This document shows positions 34,089-44,203 of a DNA stretch of 64,000 nt, piece by piece. Each line of letters opens with the position of its first letter. Position 1 is the stretch's first letter. This DNA comes from Polyangiaceae bacterium. Lineage in GTDB: Bacteria > Myxococcota_A > Polyangia > Polyangiales > Polyangiaceae. The translations under genes and the position numbers were made by a program. The stretch spans positions 1-64,000 of the forward strand of contig CANJMI010000016.1 of assembly GCA_947475525.1 (NCBI GenBank), read 5' to 3'. Under the pieces are notes generated by a model. That model was not told the DNA's origin. It did no database searches and worked only from the letters and a program-made list of their open reading frames with translations.

Positions 34089-36026
34089 GTGACGGGCATC
34101 GATGTCGAGAAGCTGCGCGGGGAGGGCCGCCGAGCCGAGCGCCGAATGCGCTTCGCTCGGGTCCTAGCGGCCGTTCCGATGCCGCTCGTCTGGGCATGCA
34201 TTGGCGCGGCGCTCGTCCTCACCGCGAAGAAGCTCAGCCCCGGGCGTGTGCCCGATCGGTGGGCCTGGTGCGCGCTCGCCCTGGCTGCAGCGGTCGTCTT
34301 CGCGGTGGCGCTCTATGCCGCGTTGCGACGCTTGGCACCGCATGCCGGAGTCCTCGCGCTCGACCGTCACCATGGTTTGGCCGGGCGCCTCGCCAACGCC
34401 GTGGTCTTCAGCGAAACCCCGGTGGCTTTGCAGAGCCCCATGATGACCGCCGCGATCCTCGACGCCCACGACGCCGCGGCCGGCGGGCTCTCGGCGCGCG
34501 ATGCGGTCCCCATTCGCGTGCCGTCCGAGTTCGGGCTCGCAGCTCTTAGCGCGCTCGTCCTCATGGGTGTCGCGCTCGCCGAAGTGCGAATCTTCGTGCC
34601 GCTGCCGAAGCTCGTGATCGTGACGGCCACCGAGACTCTCGACGTCAGCCAAGACGACCTCGAGCTCTTCCGCGAGGCGCTCAGGCAACTCGAACGCGAG
34701 GACCAAAGTCCCGAGCTGCGCGAGGCCGTCTTGCGCTTCAACCGCCTCATCGAGGATCTATCGGAGCGCCGTCTCTCGCGTGACGAAGCGTTTCGCCGCA
34801 TGCGCGAGCTCGACGATGACCTCGCCCGCGGTGCGGAGGAAGACCGCGACGCGATGAAGGATGCATTGTCGGAGCTCGCGAAGGAGCTCACGCAGAGCGA
34901 CCTCGCGAAGCCCGCTGCCGATGCCCTGAGCAAGCAAGACTACAAGACCGCTCGCGCCGAACTAAAGAAGCTCACCGACCGTCTTTCAGCCAAGAAAAAA
35001 CCCGACAAAGCGCAGCTCGATCGACTCAAAAAAGCGCTCGACCGCGCGTCTCAGTCGAACAAAAAAGCGCTCGATCGACTGGAGGAGAAACGGGCCGAGT
35101 TGCAAAGCTCGCTCTTGAAGGCGAAGGCGGCCGCGGAGTCGAAGCCCGGCGACGAACGCGAGAAAAGCCTCCTCAAGAAAAAGGAGCGCGAGCTCGAGCG
35201 TCTCTCCCGCGACACGAAACGCAGAGAGGCTGCGGCACGCAAGCTGAGCCGCCTCGAACGCAACCTCGGCAAAGCCGCGGCCGATCTCTTGCGCGACCTC
35301 GGAGCGTCCGCCGAAGACTTGCAGAGCTTGACCGAGGACCTGAACCGTCTCGAGCAAGAGGAGCTGAGCGACAAGGAGAAAGACGAGCTCCGCAAACGCA
35401 TCCAGGAGCTCCGCGACCTCATCCGCCAGCAGGGACAAGGCGGTGACAAATTAAAACAACGTCTTCAGCGCTTCATGAAGCAAGCGCGCGGCTCGTCGCA
35501 ACGCCCAGGACAGAGCAAGCCCGGCGCTGGCAAAAAGGAAGGCCGTGGCTCCGACCCAGGTGACGACGGCGATCTGCGCCCGGGTGCCGGACAGCAGCCC
35601 GGTGATGGCGAAGGCGAAGGCGAAGGGCAGGGCGGAGGCCTGAAACTCGGCCGCGGCGGCAAGTCGATCCCGATTGAGGTCCCCGGCGGGCAGGGCAGCT
35701 CTCCGGGTGATTCGCCGGGCTCCGAAGGTGGCCCGCCTGGCGGCACCGAGGCGGGACGCGGAAGCGCCGAAAAACTAGGGAAAGCGTCCGCCATCGACGG
35801 TCGCACCATCGACATCGAGGCTCAAGGGCTCGACACGGGCCGCGGCAAAAGCAACGCCGAGGTGATCCTTGGAGCGGCCGACCGAGGCTTCACCGGGAAG
35901 GCCTACCGTAAGGTTTTCAAGCAGTATCAAACCGTCGCGGAAGAGCGCGTCGAGAAGGAAAAAATTCCCGACGGCATGCGTTTTTACGTGCGGCGCTATT
36001 TCCAACTGATCCGACCGCGAGAGTAG
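34089..36026 (+). CDS. Large coiled-coil membrane protein (DUF4175-like) of the MoxR/vWA operon
   Basis: The start is GTG 34089. About three membrane helices occupy residues ~28-48, ~57-80 and ~150-170, then a very long charged coiled coil (~190-460) rich in Leu/Lys/Glu/Arg heptads, a low-complexity Gly/Pro/Asp/Gln part (~470-560), and a conserved-looking end (RGFTGKAYRKVFKQYQTVAEERVEKEKIPDGMRFYVRRYF). DUF4175-type proteins of this shape often accompany MoxR and vWA genes. It starts the operon, with 15 bases to moxR. Probably a scaffold for the chaperone-like MoxR system. Confidence 0.8.
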   Translation: MTGIDVEKLRGEGRRAERRMRFARVLAAVPMPLVWACIGAALVLTAKKLSPGRVPDRWAWCALALAAAVVFAVALYAALRRLAPHAGVLALDRHHGLAGRLANAVVFSETPVALQSPMMTAAILDAHDAAAGGLSARDAVPIRVPSEFGLAALSALVLMGVALAEVRIFVPLPKLVIVTATETLDVSQDDLELFREALRQLEREDQSPELREAVLRFNRLIEDLSERRLSRDEAFRRMRELDDDLARGAEEDRDAMKDALSELAKELTQSDLAKPAADALSKQDYKTARAELKKLTDRLSAKKKPDKAQLDRLKKALDRASQSNKKALDRLEEKRAELQSSLLKAKAAAESKPGDEREKSLLKKKERELERLSRDTKRREAAARKLSRLERNLGKAAADLLRDLGASAEDLQSLTEDLNRLEQEELSDKEKDELRKRIQELRDLIRQQGQGGDKLKQRLQRFMKQARGSSQRPGQSKPGAGKKEGRGSDPGDDGDLRPGAGQQPGDGEGEGEGQGGGLKLGRGGKSIPIEVPGGQGSSPGDSPGSEGGPPGGTEAGRGSAEKLGKASAIDGRTIDIEAQGLDTGRGKSNAEVILGAADRGFTGKAYRKVFKQYQTVAEERVEKEKIPDGMRFYVRRYFQLIRPRE

Positions 36027-36041
36027 AAAACGAGCTTTTTT

Positions 36042-37082
36042 ATGACAGAATCGACTGACAGCGTGAAGGACCAAGTTGCCGCGTTTCGGCGTTCGGTGAC
36101 CGAACTCCGGGACGAAGTAGGCAAGGTCGTCGTCGGCAACGATGCGGTCATCGAAGCGGTGCTCATCTGCATGCTCGCCGGCTCACACGCGCTCCTCGAG
36201 GGCGTGCCGGGGCTCGGCAAAACCCTGCTCGTTCGAACGATGGCCGACGCGCTAAAGCTCGAGTTTTCGCGCATCCAGTTCACGCCCGACATGATGCCCG
36301 CTGACATTCTCGGCACGACCATGATCGAGGACGATCCCGAGGGCCGCGGGCGACGTCATTTTACCTTCCGCAAGGGTCCGGTGTTCGCGAACATCGTGCT
36401 CGCCGACGAGATCAATCGCGCGACGCCGAAGACCCAGAGCGCGCTCCTCGAGGCCATGCAGGAGCACCGCGTGACCATCGGCAATCACACCCACACGATC
36501 GCCGAACCGTTCTTCGTGCTCGCGACGCAGAACCCCCTCGAAAGTGAAGGCACCTACCCGCTACCGGAAGCTCAGCTCGATCGATTTTTCTTCAAGCTGC
36601 ACGTCGCCTTTCCGAGCCGGAGCGAGCTGCACGCCATCCTCGAGCGGACAACCGGCGAGTCACGCCCGGAGGCTAAACCCGTGCTCGACGGTGCCCGCAT
36701 TCAAGAGATGCAGCGGCTCGTGCGCGAAGTGCCCGTGGCACAACCGGTGGTGGACTACGCGGTCCGACTGATCGAGGCGACCCATCCCGAACACGCCGAC
36801 GCCAGCGAGGAGGTGCGGCGCTACGTCAACTACGGAGCTTCACCGCGCGGCGCGCAAGCGGTGCTCCTCGCCTCGAAATGTTACGCCCTCTTCGACGGGC
36901 GCTTCGCCCCTGGAATCGATGACGTGAAGAAGGCCGCTCTGCCGGCGCTGCGCCATCGCGTGCTCTTGAATTTCGAAGGCGAAGCGGAGGGCATTAAGAC
37001 CGATCCGCTGATCCGAACGATCCTCGAGCGGCTGCCCGAGTCGGCGCCCCCGTCCGTCCGAGGCAAGAGCCAAAAGAAGTAG
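36042..37082 (+). CDS. MoxR family AAA+ ATPase
   Basis: This 346-residue ATPase has the MoxR pattern: Walker A LLEGVPGLGKTLL (residues ~52-63), MPADILGTTMIEDD, Walker B VLADEINRATPKTQSALLEAMQE, and ATQNPLESEGTYPLPEAQLDRF (sensor 1 region). MoxR AAA+ proteins act as chaperones for vWA-protein complexes. The context matches: DUF58 and two vWA genes follow in an unbroken operon. Start ATG 36042, four bases between its stop and the DUF58 gene. Confidence 0.97.
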   Translation: MTESTDSVKDQVAAFRRSVTELRDEVGKVVVGNDAVIEAVLICMLAGSHALLEGVPGLGKTLLVRTMADALKLEFSRIQFTPDMMPADILGTTMIEDDPEGRGRRHFTFRKGPVFANIVLADEINRATPKTQSALLEAMQEHRVTIGNHTHTIAEPFFVLATQNPLESEGTYPLPEAQLDRFFFKLHVAFPSRSELHAILERTTGESRPEAKPVLDGARIQEMQRLVREVPVAQPVVDYAVRLIEATHPEHADASEEVRRYVNYGASPRGAQAVLLASKCYALFDGRFAPGIDDVKKAALPALRHRVLLNFEGEAEGIKTDPLIRTILERLPESAPPSVRGKSQKK

Positions 37083-37085
37083 ACG

Positions 37086-38039
37086 ATGGGGCTTTTCGAG
37101 GTCTTCAAGCGAGCCACAGCGCCACTCTCGCGGCGCTTCGGTGCCCGGCGTGCCGTGGCTCAGTCGGAGCTCTTCGACGATGAGTTTCAACGCAAGCTCG
37201 AGTACCTCGCGATGGTCTCCAAGCGCGTGTTCTCGGGCTCGGTGAGGTCCGAGCGGCGCACGAAGAAAACCGGCAGTGGCGTCGAGTTCGCTGACCACCG
37301 TGATTATGCGCCCGGTGACGATTTTCGTTCACTCGATTGGCATGCGTTCCAGCGCTTCGACAGGCTGCTCGTGCGCCTGTTCGAGGAGGAAGAAGACCTC
37401 TCGATCTACCTCATCGTCGACAGCTCGGAGTCGATGGGGTTCCGTTCCGAACGGAAGCTTCGTTACGCTAAAAAGCTCGCCGCCGCGCTCGCCTACGTTG
37501 GCCTGGCGAACCTCGACAGAGTCGCCATCGTCACCGCGGACTCCGAGATCGCGATGCGCCTCGAGCCGACTCGCAACAAGAAGCGCATCTTCCGGGTGTT
37601 CGAGTTCTTGCGACGAGTCGAGGCCGGTGGCGACACGAATTTGGGCATGGCACTGCGTGGCTTCGTGGCCAAACACAAGCGGCGTGGCCTGGCGATTTTG
37701 ATAAGCGATCTCTATGACCCGGCAGGCTTCGAGCAGGGCATCAACGTCCTTCGCTACAACAAGTTCGAGCCGTTTGTGTTGCACATCCTCGACCATGAGG
37801 ATGCGGCGCCCGAGCTCCGCGGTGACGTGGTGCTCTTCGACTGCGAGACGGGCGAGGAACGCGAAGTGACGGTGACCTCGGCTGTGCTCGCGCGTTACCG
37901 CGAGGAGTACGAAAACTACTTGGCGCGGGTCGAGCGCTTCTGCGTGACGCATCAGGTCACGTACTTTCGTGCCGACGTCGACGTGGCGTTCGATGAGCTT
38001 GTTTTGCGGGTGTTTCGACGCGGCGGGTTCCTTCGATGA
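37086..38039 (+). CDS. DUF58 (vWA-like) protein
   Basis: The 317-residue protein has the DUF58 signature SGVEFADHRDYAPGDDFRSLDWHAFQRFDRLLVRLFEEEEDLSIYLIVDSSESMGF. The DSSESM loop is a vWA-type metal site (near residue 113). Later it reads NKKRIFRVFEFLRRVEAGGDTNLGMALRGF and LAILISDLYDP, as in the family. In other bacteria DUF58 proteins work next to MoxR. The TGA overlaps the ATG of the next gene (ATGA). Confidence 0.95.
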   Translation: MGLFEVFKRATAPLSRRFGARRAVAQSELFDDEFQRKLEYLAMVSKRVFSGSVRSERRTKKTGSGVEFADHRDYAPGDDFRSLDWHAFQRFDRLLVRLFEEEEDLSIYLIVDSSESMGFRSERKLRYAKKLAAALAYVGLANLDRVAIVTADSEIAMRLEPTRNKKRIFRVFEFLRRVEAGGDTNLGMALRGFVAKHKRRGLAILISDLYDPAGFEQGINVLRYNKFEPFVLHILDHEDAAPELRGDVVLFDCETGEEREVTVTSAVLARYREEYENYLARVERFCVTHQVTYFRADVDVAFDELVLRVFRRGGFLR

Positions 38040-39988
38040 GCGGGCTGTCCTTCACCGGAATCGACGCCGGCACGTTGTTGCGAGCGGCGGGCGCACTCGG
38101 CGTTGCGGTCGTCGTGTTGTACATCCTGAAGTTGCGACGCAGGCCCATCGCGGTCCCGTTTGCGGCGCTGTGGCAGCGAGTCTTGCGCGACCGCGAGTCG
38201 ACGAGCTTCTTCTCGCAATTGAAGCGCTTGTTGTCGCTCTTGCTGCAGCTCGCCCTCCTAGGATTGATGCTCGGCGCGCTCGGTGATCCGCGCACCGCGG
38301 TGAACAAAACCACGGGCCGGCACGTCGTGGTGCTCGTCGATGCAAGCGCCAGCATGAAGGCCACGGACGTGTCGCAAGAAGGCAGCCTCGGCGAGACGTC
38401 GGGGGCCAAGCGGCGGCCGGTGACGCGGCTCGATGTGGCGATTGCGAAGGTGCGGCAACTCGTACGCGGTCTCTCGGGAAGTGATCGCATGCTGGTGGTT
38501 TCGCTCGACGCGGCGGTCACTCCACTCTCGACGATGACCGGCGAGACAAGCGAACTCGAACACGCACTCGACAGCGTCCGTGCCGTCGACGTTCGGGCGA
38601 ATTTTGCGGCCGGGCTTCGCTATGCCGTGGACTCGCTGCGCGAGCTCTCGAATGCCGAAATTATCGTCGCGAGCGACGGAGCGTTGGGAGAGCCAGTAGA
38701 CGGGCAAGGGGCGATCGAGCTCGGGGCCATCAAGCTCTCGTATGTGAAGGTCGGTGACTCCACGACCAGCCGCAACGTCGCCATCACCGGCCTCTCGGTG
38801 CGGCGCTACCCGCTCGACAAAAGTCGCTACGAGGTGCTCGTCGGCGTGACCAACACGATGGATGAGGAAGCTCGCATCGAGCTTGAGCTGCGGGGCGACG
38901 GCAAGGTGACGGATCTCGTCGAGTTGCGCCTCGGAGCGAAGGAGAGCACCTCGCGGTTCTATCCGAATCTTTCCGGCGCCGACCGCGCCCTCGAAGCGCA
39001 CGTCCGCCTGAAGGATGGTCAGGATGATCTGCCTGCGGACGATACGGCCTTCGCGCTTTTGCCTGAGCGGCGTCGGGCTCGCGTGCAGGTCGTCACGCGC
39101 GGCAACATGTACCTCGCGGCCGCGCTTTTACTCGATGAATACCTCGAGGTTGTCGAAGTCGCGCCGGAGGCCTACCCGGCCGAGGGAGCGTTCGATGTGA
39201 CGATTTTCGATGGAGTCGCGCCGGCTGTCGCGCCGAAGGGAGGGGGCGTTCTCTACCTCGCGCCACCGAATGACACCCACACACCGTTCAAGCTTGGGGA
39301 TGCGCTCAACTCGACCAAAGCCCTCCCACTCGGGTTCGATGAGCTCGAAGACAAACACCCCGTTGTTCGGTACCTGTCGCTCGGTGAGGTCAACGTCGGG
39401 AAGGCGCGGGCGCTCGAGCCCAGCGACAAGAAAGACGTCGCGGTTGGGCGCAGCTTGCTAGGGACGTTGCTCCTCGCGGGTCGTCGCAAAGGACGGCCGT
39501 TCGTGGCGCTTGGATTCGATGTGCGCGACAGCGATTTGCCAATGCGCATCGCGTGGCCGCTCTTCGTGATGAACGTGATTGGGCATTTTATCGACGAGGA
39601 CACGGGGTACATATCCTCGTTCCGAACGGGCGAGGTTTGGAGCATTCCGGCTGGGCCCGGGGACAAGGTCGCCTCGCTCGCATTGCCGGATGGCTCCAAA
39701 CGAATCGTACCCGTCAAGGACGGTCGCGCGGTGTACCTGGGTCAAGACGCGGGGCTCTATGAGCTCGAGCTGCCCGATGGAAAGACCTCGTTCGCCGCGA
39801 ATCTCGCCGACCCCATCGAGAGCAGCATTGCACCCGTGGCATCGCTCGTGGTCGGTCGCGTCACGTCGGCCGAGGTCGAGGGCTTCGCGGTCGGCGTGCG
39901 TCGTGAACTATGGATCTACTTCTTGCTCGCCGTGCTCGTGGTCAGTGCTCTCGAGTGGCTCAGCTACCATCGACGGGTGACGGTGTGA
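38036..39988 (+). CDS. BatA-type membrane protein with vWA domain
   Basis: This 650-residue protein starts with the BatA N-terminal membrane module (GVAVVVLYILKLRRRPIAVPFAALWQRVLRDRE, then a second helix LLSLLLQLALLGLML). A vWA domain with an intact MIDAS (DASASM, residues 102-107) follows, and the protein ends with a membrane helix near residues 625-643. A C-terminal soluble region contains GGVLYLAPPNDTHTPFKL. BatA-type proteins form membrane complexes with MoxR partners (aerotolerance operon in Bacteroides, by homology). The role here is unproven. Confidence 0.9.
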   Translation: MSGLSFTGIDAGTLLRAAGALGVAVVVLYILKLRRRPIAVPFAALWQRVLRDRESTSFFSQLKRLLSLLLQLALLGLMLGALGDPRTAVNKTTGRHVVVLVDASASMKATDVSQEGSLGETSGAKRRPVTRLDVAIAKVRQLVRGLSGSDRMLVVSLDAAVTPLSTMTGETSELEHALDSVRAVDVRANFAAGLRYAVDSLRELSNAEIIVASDGALGEPVDGQGAIELGAIKLSYVKVGDSTTSRNVAITGLSVRRYPLDKSRYEVLVGVTNTMDEEARIELELRGDGKVTDLVELRLGAKESTSRFYPNLSGADRALEAHVRLKDGQDDLPADDTAFALLPERRRARVQVVTRGNMYLAAALLLDEYLEVVEVAPEAYPAEGAFDVTIFDGVAPAVAPKGGGVLYLAPPNDTHTPFKLGDALNSTKALPLGFDELEDKHPVVRYLSLGEVNVGKARALEPSDKKDVAVGRSLLGTLLLAGRRKGRPFVALGFDVRDSDLPMRIAWPLFVMNVIGHFIDEDTGYISSFRTGEVWSIPAGPGDKVASLALPDGSKRIVPVKDGRAVYLGQDAGLYELELPDGKTSFAANLADPIESSIAPVASLVVGRVTSAEVEGFAVGVRRELWIYFLLAVLVVSALEWLSYHRRVTV

Positions 39989-40004
39989 CTGCCGGAGGCT
40001 TGCG

Positions 40005-42794
40005 ATGAGCGCGCGTACGACGAAAGTTGTCTGGCTCGCGCTGTGCGCAGTTTTTTTTGCGGCGCTGAGTTACGCCTACCGCCGTTACGTGTGGCTTGCG
40101 CCCGATGCGACGTTCGCGTGGATGCGCCACGGCGTTCGCTACGAGCTCTTGCAGCCGCGCATGCTTGGCACCGTCCTTTTTGCGCCTTGGTTTGTCGGTG
40201 TCCTTGCGTTTTCACTCGCGGATCTGCCGTGGCAGCAGCGAATCATGGCTGTCATTTTGCGCACGGGCTTCGTGGGGCTTATCGGGCTCGGCTTGGCGCG
40301 ACCGGTCCGCGCGGCCACGAGTGACAAGATCGCGCTGGTCGTTCTCGTGGACGTCTCGGACTCCGTCTCGGACGAGGCCATCGCGGACGCAGAGACGTTT
40401 TTTTTGGAGGCGATGCGCTCGAAGCGCAAAGACGACGTCGTCAAGCTCGTGACGTTTGCCGAGCGGCCGCGGCTTGTTGAGACCATCGATGCGGACGGCA
40501 ACGCACTGGCGGTGAAACTCGAGCGTCATCGCGCTTCCAAGCCCGATGCGAAGGAAAGCGCGCGCGGCGCCGGCACGCACCTGCAGGCAGCCGTGCAGCT
40601 GGCGTACGGACTTTTTCCGCCGGGCTACCTGCGTCGTGCGCTGCTCGTCTCCGATGGCGTCGAGACGGACGGCGAGATTCTTGCGGAAGCGAACCGCGCT
40701 CGCGAACACGGCGTTCGGCTCTCGACTATTCCGTACCGCCGCGAGGCTCCGGCCGAGGTGGCCGTTCGCGGGCTTGTGTCGCCCGAGCGCGTCAAGGTCG
40801 GCGAGACTTTCGAACTCAAGGCCGATATTTTCGCCACTCGAGCGACGCATGCCAAGGCGCGCCTCTATCAAGGCGAGACGTTGAATGGACTCGATGGCGT
40901 ACGCGAGCTCGAGCTAAAGCCGGGCCCGAACGCGGTCACCTTCAAGAGCGTGGTTCGGCTTCCCGGTGAAGTGACTTATGCGCTCGAGTTGTCCGAGCTC
41001 GCGGCGGACAGGTTCACCGAAAACAATCGTTTTGCGACCACGATCGACGTGCCTGGGCGTCCTCAAGTTCTCTACATCGAGCAGACGCCGCAGCACGCAG
41101 GACCGCTCGCTCGCGCACTCACCGCGCAGCAGTACGACGTCGACATGCGGCCTCCGGTTGGTTTTCCCGCATCGCTGAAAGAGCTCGAACGATTCGATTT
41201 CGTGTGCGTGAGCGACGTCCCGAAAGAGGGTTTCCCGGCGGCGGCGCAAGGGCTCATCGAATCGTACGTGCGCGATCTCGGCGGCGGCTTTCTTTATGCC
41301 GGCGGTGAGAACGGTTACAGCCTCGGCGGCTTTCAGGACACGACGCTCGCGCGGCTCCTCCCCGTGCGCATGGAGAGCGAGCGGGTGAACAAGACGCCGT
41401 CGGTGGCGATGTCGCTCGTCATCGACCATTCGGGTTCGATGAGCGGGTTGCCGATGGAGATGGCGAAGAAGGCCGCGAAGGCCACGCTCGACGTGCTCGC
41501 GGGTGACGATCTCGTCAATGTGATCGTCTTCGATTCGACGCCGGACGTCGTCGTGAAGATGCAACCGGTCCGCAATCGCACGCGGATCCGAAGCTTGATC
41601 TCGCAAGTGCAGCCGGCCGGCGGTACTGAGATTTTTCCGGCGCTCGACCGCGCGTATGGAATCCTCAGCGTCACCGAAGCTCGCAAAAAGCACGTTATTT
41701 TGCTGACGGATGGGAAAGCGCCGGCTGGCGGCGTTCGCGATCTCGTCTCGCAGATGATCGCCGAGTCGATCACCGTGACCACGGTTGGTCTTGGAAGCGA
41801 CATCGATGACCAGCTGCTGAGGACGATCGCCGATGTAGGTGGCGGGCGGTACATCCAGGTGCCCGATCCGAACAGCCTGCCGCGCATCTTCACCAAAGAG
41901 ACGGAGATGATCGCCAAGGCCGCGGCGGTCGAGGAGTGGTTCCCCGTCGTCCAGACTGACTCAGCGTCTTTTCTGAAGCGCATCGATGTTCGTTCGGCGC
42001 CATTTCTTCATGGGTACGTGTCCACCAAATTGAAGCCGCCTCCCGCGGTGCAGTTGCTCGCCAACGGTGACAACGAGGAGCCTGTTCTGGCGCGTTGGCG
42101 CGTGGGTACGGGATGGGCGCTCGCGTGGACGAGCGACGTCAAGGCTCGCTGGGCGCCCGAGTGGATTGGTTGGGCCGGGTGGGAGAAGTTTTGGGGGCAG
42201 CTCGTGCGTGAGCACATGCGCATCAAGGATCGCCACGAGCTCGACATGCAGACGGAAATGCGGGCGGGGGTGCTGCACGCTTCGGTCGATGCGTTCACGG
42301 CCGATGAGCGATTCGACAATGATTTGCAGAGCAAACTTACCGTCAAGGGGCCGCTTCCCGGCGGCGAGACGACGGTGGTGGCGATGCGACAGACGGCGCC
42401 GGGGCGTTATGAAGTCGATGTTCCGCTCGAGCGGCACGGCTCGTTTCTCTTGCGGGCTGAGCACGCGCGCGAAGCGAGTGATGGCACGATGCGCGCCGTG
42501 GCCGTGAGCACGGGGCATGTGTCGAATCCGTACCCGCGGGAGTATGCGTCGTTCCGTACCGACGAGGCGACGCTCGAGCGGGCGGCGCTCGCGGGAGGAG
42601 GGCACTTCGCGCCGGCGAGCCTCGCTGTGCTCTACCAACCGGAAGGGGAGAGCACGCCGTACTACGAAGAACTTTGGTCGCGCGCCATCATGGCGGCGAT
42701 AGGGGCGTTCCTCGTCGACTTGCTCTTGCGTCGGGTGCGCCTCTTCGACCGGGGCTTCCGCGTGCGACGGCGGCGCGCCGACGCGTCTCCGTGA
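40005..42794 (+). CDS. Membrane protein with two vWA domains and a GATase-like segment
   Basis: The 929-residue protein has two or three N-terminal helices (FGALSYAYRR... to GLIGLGLARP), a first vWA domain with MIDAS DVSDSVS (residues ~116-122), a GATase1-like central part (RPQVLYIEQTPQHAGPLARAL ... GGGFLYAGGENGYSLGGFQDT), and a second complete vWA domain with DHSGSMSG near residue 475. The C-terminal part is a large beta-rich region (APEWIGWAGWEKFWGQLVREHM ...) ending in a membrane helix. This arrangement is typical of the large vWA/GATase proteins ending Bat operons. The partner is presumably the MoxR of this operon. Confidence 0.88.
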   Translation: MSARTTKVVWLALCAVFFAALSYAYRRYVWLAPDATFAWMRHGVRYELLQPRMLGTVLFAPWFVGVLAFSLADLPWQQRIMAVILRTGFVGLIGLGLARPVRAATSDKIALVVLVDVSDSVSDEAIADAETFFLEAMRSKRKDDVVKLVTFAERPRLVETIDADGNALAVKLERHRASKPDAKESARGAGTHLQAAVQLAYGLFPPGYLRRALLVSDGVETDGEILAEANRAREHGVRLSTIPYRREAPAEVAVRGLVSPERVKVGETFELKADIFATRATHAKARLYQGETLNGLDGVRELELKPGPNAVTFKSVVRLPGEVTYALELSELAADRFTENNRFATTIDVPGRPQVLYIEQTPQHAGPLARALTAQQYDVDMRPPVGFPASLKELERFDFVCVSDVPKEGFPAAAQGLIESYVRDLGGGFLYAGGENGYSLGGFQDTTLARLLPVRMESERVNKTPSVAMSLVIDHSGSMSGLPMEMAKKAAKATLDVLAGDDLVNVIVFDSTPDVVVKMQPVRNRTRIRSLISQVQPAGGTEIFPALDRAYGILSVTEARKKHVILLTDGKAPAGGVRDLVSQMIAESITVTTVGLGSDIDDQLLRTIADVGGGRYIQVPDPNSLPRIFTKETEMIAKAAAVEEWFPVVQTDSASFLKRIDVRSAPFLHGYVSTKLKPPPAVQLLANGDNEEPVLARWRVGTGWALAWTSDVKARWAPEWIGWAGWEKFWGQLVREHMRIKDRHELDMQTEMRAGVLHASVDAFTADERFDNDLQSKLTVKGPLPGGETTVVAMRQTAPGRYEVDVPLERHGSFLLRAEHAREASDGTMRAVAVSTGHVSNPYPREYASFRTDEATLERAALAGGGHFAPASLAVLYQPEGESTPYYEELWSRAIMAAIGAFLVDLLLRRVRLFDRGFRVRRRRADASP

Positions 42795-42819
42795 CGGCTG
42801 TGCTAGCCTCGCGCGCTCG

Positions 42820-44175
42820 ATGGACCGACCGATTCGCACCGAAGACGACCTCCTCGCGATCTTTCACGATGCGTGCAGCACGAACCAACTCTTGGGCGTG
42901 GAGTCGGAGAAATTTGGGATCGTAGCCGCGACGGGTGTGCCCGTGCAGTACGCGGGGGTCCCTGCAAGCGTCGCTACGATTTTTGAGGGTTTATGCGCCA
43001 AATTCGGGTGGCGCGAGCTGAATGAGAAAGCGGGGGCGCCGGTGGTGGCGCTCGAGCGGATCGGGGTTGGTGGTCGCGTCGCGCAGATCACCCTCGAGCC
43101 GGGTGCGCAGCTCGAGCTTAGCGGCGAGGCGTTGCCCGACGTCCATGGGATTGAGCGCGAGGCGGACGAGCACCTTCGCGAAGTGGCGGCGGCGTGTGAG
43201 GGCCTCGGCATCGCGTGGGTCGCGATGGGATTTCATCCGCTGGCGACGCAAGCGGAACTCTCTTGGGTGCCGAAAGATCGTTATTCGGTCATGCGCGACT
43301 ACTTCCCGACGCGCGGAACACGCGGCCTCGACATGATGCGCCGCACGGCAACGGTGCAGGTGAATCTCGATTTTTCGAGCGAAGCCGACGCGCTGCGGAA
43401 GCTTCGCATCGGCATGAAGCTCGCGCCGCTCGCCACGGCGATTTTTGCGAACTCACCACTCGTCGAAGGTCGTGCGACGGGGCGGGCCTGCGAGCGCGCG
43501 TGCGTGTGGCTCGATGCGGATCCCGATCGCACGGGGCTCTTGCCGCAGCTGTGGCGCGAGGACGCGACGTTCCGTGATTATGCCGAGTGGGCACTCGATG
43601 TGCCGATGTACCTGTTCAAGCGCGGCGGGACTGTGTTCGGCAACACCGGGCAGACATTTCGGAGCTTCTGGACGGACGGATTCGAAGGCGAGCGTCCGAC
43701 GACGGAGGACTGGAAGATGCACTTGGCGACCCTCTTCCCGGAGACTCGCCTGAAGACGACGATCGAGATGCGGAGCGTCGATTCGCAGCCGAAAAGCACC
43801 TACTCTGCGCTTGCGGCGTTGTGGGCTGGCCTCTTCTACGATGGTGCGGCTCTCGACGCGGCGGAGGCGATGGTCGCACCGTTCGGCCATGACGACCTCG
43901 TGCGCGCGCGCGTTGATATCTCGGTCCGCGGTATCGGTGCCGAGCTCGGCGGCGCGAAGGTTCGCGAGCTTGCGGAGCGGCTGCTCGAGATCGCGGCAGG
44001 CGGCCTTGGACGTCGGGCGGTCCTCGATGCCGAAGGACGCGATGAGCGTCGGTACCTCGACTCGGTGATCGGGCTCGTGTCGCGGGGTGAGTCCCCTGCA
44101 AGCGCGTTGATGGCGAGGCTCGCGGGCTCGCTCGACCGCGCGGCGATCCTCGAGGCGGGTCGCGCGGACGCCTGA
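42820..44175 (+). CDS. gshA: Glutamate-cysteine ligase (plant/alphaproteobacterial type)
   Basis: This 451-residue enzyme belongs to the GCS2-type glutamate-cysteine ligases, which make gamma-glutamylcysteine, the first step of glutathione synthesis. Typical stretches: LGVESEKFGIV (metal-binding Glu pair), RVAQITLEPGAQLELSG, FHPLATQAELSWVPKDRYSVMRDYFPTRGTRGLDMMRRTATVQVNLDF, VYFANSPLVEG-like FANSPLVEGRATG, and RTTIEMRSVDSQP-like KTTIEMRSVDSQP. Start ATG 42820, 25 bases after the vWA gene. Related EgtA enzymes exist, so ergothioneine use cannot be excluded, but the sequence fits GshA. Confidence 0.93.
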   Translation: MDRPIRTEDDLLAIFHDACSTNQLLGVESEKFGIVAATGVPVQYAGVPASVATIFEGLCAKFGWRELNEKAGAPVVALERIGVGGRVAQITLEPGAQLELSGEALPDVHGIEREADEHLREVAAACEGLGIAWVAMGFHPLATQAELSWVPKDRYSVMRDYFPTRGTRGLDMMRRTATVQVNLDFSSEADALRKLRIGMKLAPLATAIFANSPLVEGRATGRACERACVWLDADPDRTGLLPQLWREDATFRDYAEWALDVPMYLFKRGGTVFGNTGQTFRSFWTDGFEGERPTTEDWKMHLATLFPETRLKTTIEMRSVDSQPKSTYSALAALWAGLFYDGAALDAAEAMVAPFGHDDLVRARVDISVRGIGAELGGAKVRELAERLLEIAAGGLGRRAVLDAEGRDERRYLDSVIGLVSRGESPASALMARLAGSLDRAAILEAGRADA

Positions 44176-44203
44176 CGCTGAGGCTCGGCTCTTCGCGGGC
44201 GGG

